From contig DATLXU010000060.1 of NCBI GenBank assembly GCA_035575515.1, positions 1 to 64,000 on the forward strand: DNA of 64,000 nucleotides. The letters are read 5' to 3'. This stretch comes from DATLXU01 sp035575515 (lineage in GTDB: Bacteria; Acidobacteriota; Blastocatellia; UBA7656). Of this stretch, positions 62,050 through 64,000 are shown one piece after another. A model generated the notes under the pieces. It was given only the letters and a program-made list of their open reading frames with translations, did not search any database and was not told the origin of the DNA. The translations under genes and the position numbers were made by a program. Every line of letters starts with the position of its first letter. The first letter of the stretch is position 1.

Positions 62050-62417
62050 CGACTATAGCTAGCACATCGAATCGAAGTACGCGGCTGAGATAATTCCCTC
62101 GCCCGATCTTCGATGGATTGCTTTCAAAGAACTGCACAAGCTCTACCTCGCGCCGTTGCCGCAGACGGGAAAGATGCTCAAGCTGAGCGCAACTGAAACC
62201 ATCGTGCCGGTGAAAACCGTCACGACAGGATCGGGCGAGCGGGCTCGCGTGGTCGCGCGACAGCAAATCGGTTCAGTGGACGACAGGCGAAAACTTCTAC
62301 GAGCAGTCGCTTGAAAACATCTTCAAGCAGCTTGCGAAAGATGAGAAAACGCCAGAGCCTCGCGCGACAAAGATCGGCTTCGAGTTTGAAACGGCAAAAC
62401 CGCGCGGCCTTGTTGCA

Positions 62418-62717
62418 TTGACCAACGCTCGCATCATCACAATACGCAGCGACGAGGTGATTGAAAAAGGCAGCATTCTCATCGAAGACAACCGCATCAA
62501 AGCCATCGGCGCGCGGATTGATATACCAGCAAACGCCCGGCGGATTGATTTAGCGGGCAAGACCATAATGCCCGGCATCGTAGACGTTCACGCGCACATG
62601 GGCTACAACACGTTCGACATTATCCCTGAAAAGCAGTGGCCGTATTACGCGAACCTCGCGTTCGGCGTGACGACCACGCACGACCCGTCGGCTTCGACTC
62701 AGATTGTCTTCGCGTAA
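62418..62717 (+). pseudogene. amidohydrolase part, N-terminal half of the catalytic domain
   Basis: The frame (open upstream without a stop through about 62245) encodes TNARIITIRSDEVIEKGSIL, DLAGKTIMPGIVDVHAHMGY with the HxH metal motif, and YYANLAFGVTTTHDPSAST, typical of an amidohydrolase barrel. It ends at TAA 62715-62717, directly followed in the same frame by SEMIKAGAMAGPRVFSTG. The expected residue at the stop is glutamine (FAQSEM), so a CAA became TAA. Confidence 0.8.
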
Positions 62718-62723
62718 TCTGAA

Positions 62724-63632
62724 ATGATTAAAGCGGGCGCGATGGCCGGGCCGCGAGTCTTTTCGACGGGCTACATTCTTTACGGCGCGGAGAATGCCGA
62801 AAAGGCTGTCATTAATAATTACGACGACGCGCGAGCGCGCCTTGCGCGATTGAAAGCGGTCGGCGCGTTTTCCGTTAAGAGCTACAACCAGCCGTGCCGC
62901 AATCAGCGGCAGCAGATAATCAAAGCTGCGCGCGACCTCCAGATGATGGTCGTGCCCGAAGGCGGCTCGACTTACTTCTACAACATGACGCACATCCTCG
63001 ACGGCCACACAGGCATCGAGCGCGCAATACCTGTCGCGCCGCTCTACAAAGACGCGCTGACGCTTCTCGCGAAGAGCCACACGGGTTACACGCCGACGCT
63101 GATCGTAGGTTACGGCGGCATATGGGGCGAGAACTACTGGCATCAGCATTCCGATGTTTGGAAGAACGAGCGGCTGATGCGCTTCACGCCGCGCAGCGTT
63201 GTTGATCCGCAAGCGCGACGACGGATGATGGCTCCCGAAGACGATTTTTACCATTTTGATCTTGCGAAGTCAGCCAGAGACGTTATGCGCACTGGCGGGA
63301 AGGTTCAGCTCGGCGCGCACGGCCAGCTTCAAGGATTGGGCGCGCACTGGGAGTTGTGGATGCTTCAACAGGGCAGGATGACTCCGCTTGAGGCGATTCG
63401 ATGCGCGACGCTTTACGGCGCGCAGTATCTCGGAGTCGACCGCGACATCGGCTCGCTCGAAGTCGGAAAGCTCGCTGACCTTGTTGTGATGGACAAGAAC
63501 CCGCTTGAAAACATCCGCAACACGGAAAGCATCCGTCTCGTGATGATAAATGGCGTACTCTACGACACGGCGAACATGGACGAGATTTATCCTGAAGCCA
63601 AGCCGAGAACAAAATTCTTCTGGGAGAGATAA
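62724..63632 (+). pseudogene. amidohydrolase part, C-terminal half of the catalytic domain
   Basis: A 302-codon continuation of the same amidohydrolase: VKSYNQPCRNQRQQIIKAAR, YNMTHILDGHTGIERAIPVA, GKVQLGAHGQLQGLGAHWEL and LEVGKLADLVVMDKNPLENI, ending FFWER. In isolation it could be expressed from the ATG at 62724, but it would lack the HxH half of the metal site and the propeller. It is therefore most likely a dead remnant. Family members are secreted imidazolonepropionase-like proteins fused to a PD40 propeller. Confidence 0.8.
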
Positions 63633-63741
63633 TGAACTGAACTCAGTCGCGCCCGCTCATCGTAAAAGATACCCTGAAGAAAATCGGGTTGCTTGACTCG
63701 CTCGCGCCGCGTTCGTAATCTGGAGAAGAGGGATTGAAACG

Positions 63742-64000
63742 ATGAGCGAAGTGATAAAACTCGACGCGCTGGCCGTCGGCGCGCATCCAGATGACGTTGA
63801 ATTTTCTTGCGGCGGCACTTTGATAAAGCTCGCCTCGCTAGGCTACCGCGTAGGCGTGCTCGACATGGCGCGGGGAGAGCTTGGCACGCGCGGCACGGCT
63901 GAGATCAGAGCGCGCGAATCGGAAGCCGCCGCGCAGGCGATGGGCTTAACCATCCGCGACAACCTTGAGCTTCCTGACGGCCACATCTGGCTCACAGAAG
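63742..64000 (+). CDS. bshB1: bacillithiol-type deacetylase BshB1, N-terminal part
   Basis: The start of a LmbE/PIG-L-family deacetylase: ALAVGAHPDDVEFSCGGTLI with the zinc-binding AHPDD motif, RGELGTRGTAEIRARESEAA and NLELPDGHIW. That last pattern is characteristic of BshB1, which removes the acetyl group from GlcNAc-malate in bacillithiol synthesis. It starts after GAGAAGAGGG. The reading continues off the right edge of the window, so only 86 codons are seen. In the 109-base gap before it no gene is visible. Confidence 0.9.
   Translation, partial: MSEVIKLDALAVGAHPDDVEFSCGGTLIKLASLGYRVGVLDMARGELGTRGTAEIRARESEAAAQAMGLTIRDNLELPDGHIWLTE

Noticed and set aside
16427..62717. Stop-codon reassignment to glutamine
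   Set aside because: dnaJ and grpE end normally at TAG, so TAG is a working stop; the interrupted genes nearby also show frameshifts.
1..64000. tRNA or rRNA genes
   Set aside because: No cloverleaf-like or rRNA-like stretch was recognised on either strand by eye.

Overview
The window reads as a moderately GC-rich chromosome segment from a Gram-negative bacterium, most likely an acidobacterium close to the class Blastocatellia. The basis is: an LPS-assembly LptD, very large Oar-type TonB-dependent receptors, Ser/Thr kinases with a C-terminal TolB/PD40 propeller paired with kinase-linked ECF sigma factors, a secretin with a cohesin-like tail, and a BshB1-type deacetylase. The placement is inferred from protein resemblance only; no rRNA or tRNA gene is visible.

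Region 1 (1-15.5 kb) is a signalling block. A module made of [Ser/Thr kinase + ECF sigma factor] transcribed left and [secreted protein + TPR lipoprotein-like protein] transcribed right occurs twice in tandem (about 4.4-10.0 kb and 10.1-15.5 kb). The first copy also carries an Oar-like receptor. Region 2 (15.5-23.7 kb) starts with a 3-prime remnant of a second dnaJ and holds a BTAD/cyclase/NB-ARC/TPR regulator split by an in-frame amber codon, several secreted proteins of unknown role and a broken twin-arginine-signal gene.

Region 3 (23.7-33.2 kb, leftward) is housekeeping: hrcA-grpE-dnaK-dnaJ, msrA, a PPC/DUF296 protein and lptD. Region 4 (33.3-43.4 kb, rightward) holds an ArnT/PMT-like glycosyltransferase and a type II secretion/type IV pilus set (GspF, GspE, secretin, two pseudopilins, a PilM/GspL-like protein). 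Region 5 (43.4-49.9 kb) has three tiny hydrophilic proteins, a secreted M14 carboxypeptidase, a secreted TPR protein and a four-motif CxxCxGxG zinc protein. From 24.8 to 48.0 kb the gene junctions are marked by a striking family of hairpins whose arms are built from tandem 7-nt units, the unit differing at each site.

Region 6 (50.0-56.1 kb) is the metabolic highlight: a rightward operon, preceded by a perfect CRP-type dyad, encoding a metal-ligand-lacking amidohydrolase, a BadH-like dehydrogenase and all four subunits of an ATP-dependent class I benzoyl-CoA reductase in Azoarcus-type bzdNOPQ order. Immediately downstream, gene decay begins: a B12-radical-SAM gene loses its 3-prime part exactly where a 5-prime-truncated acyl-CoA dehydrogenase begins. 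Region 7 (57.8-61.1 kb) carries two radical SAM genes; the 700-residue one resembles the tetraether/membrane-spanning-lipid synthases (Tes/Mss). Region 8 (61.1-64.0 kb) is again eroded: a 5-prime-truncated VUT transporter abuts a 5-prime-truncated, multiply disrupted PD40-amidohydrolase, followed by the start of bshB1 running off the window.
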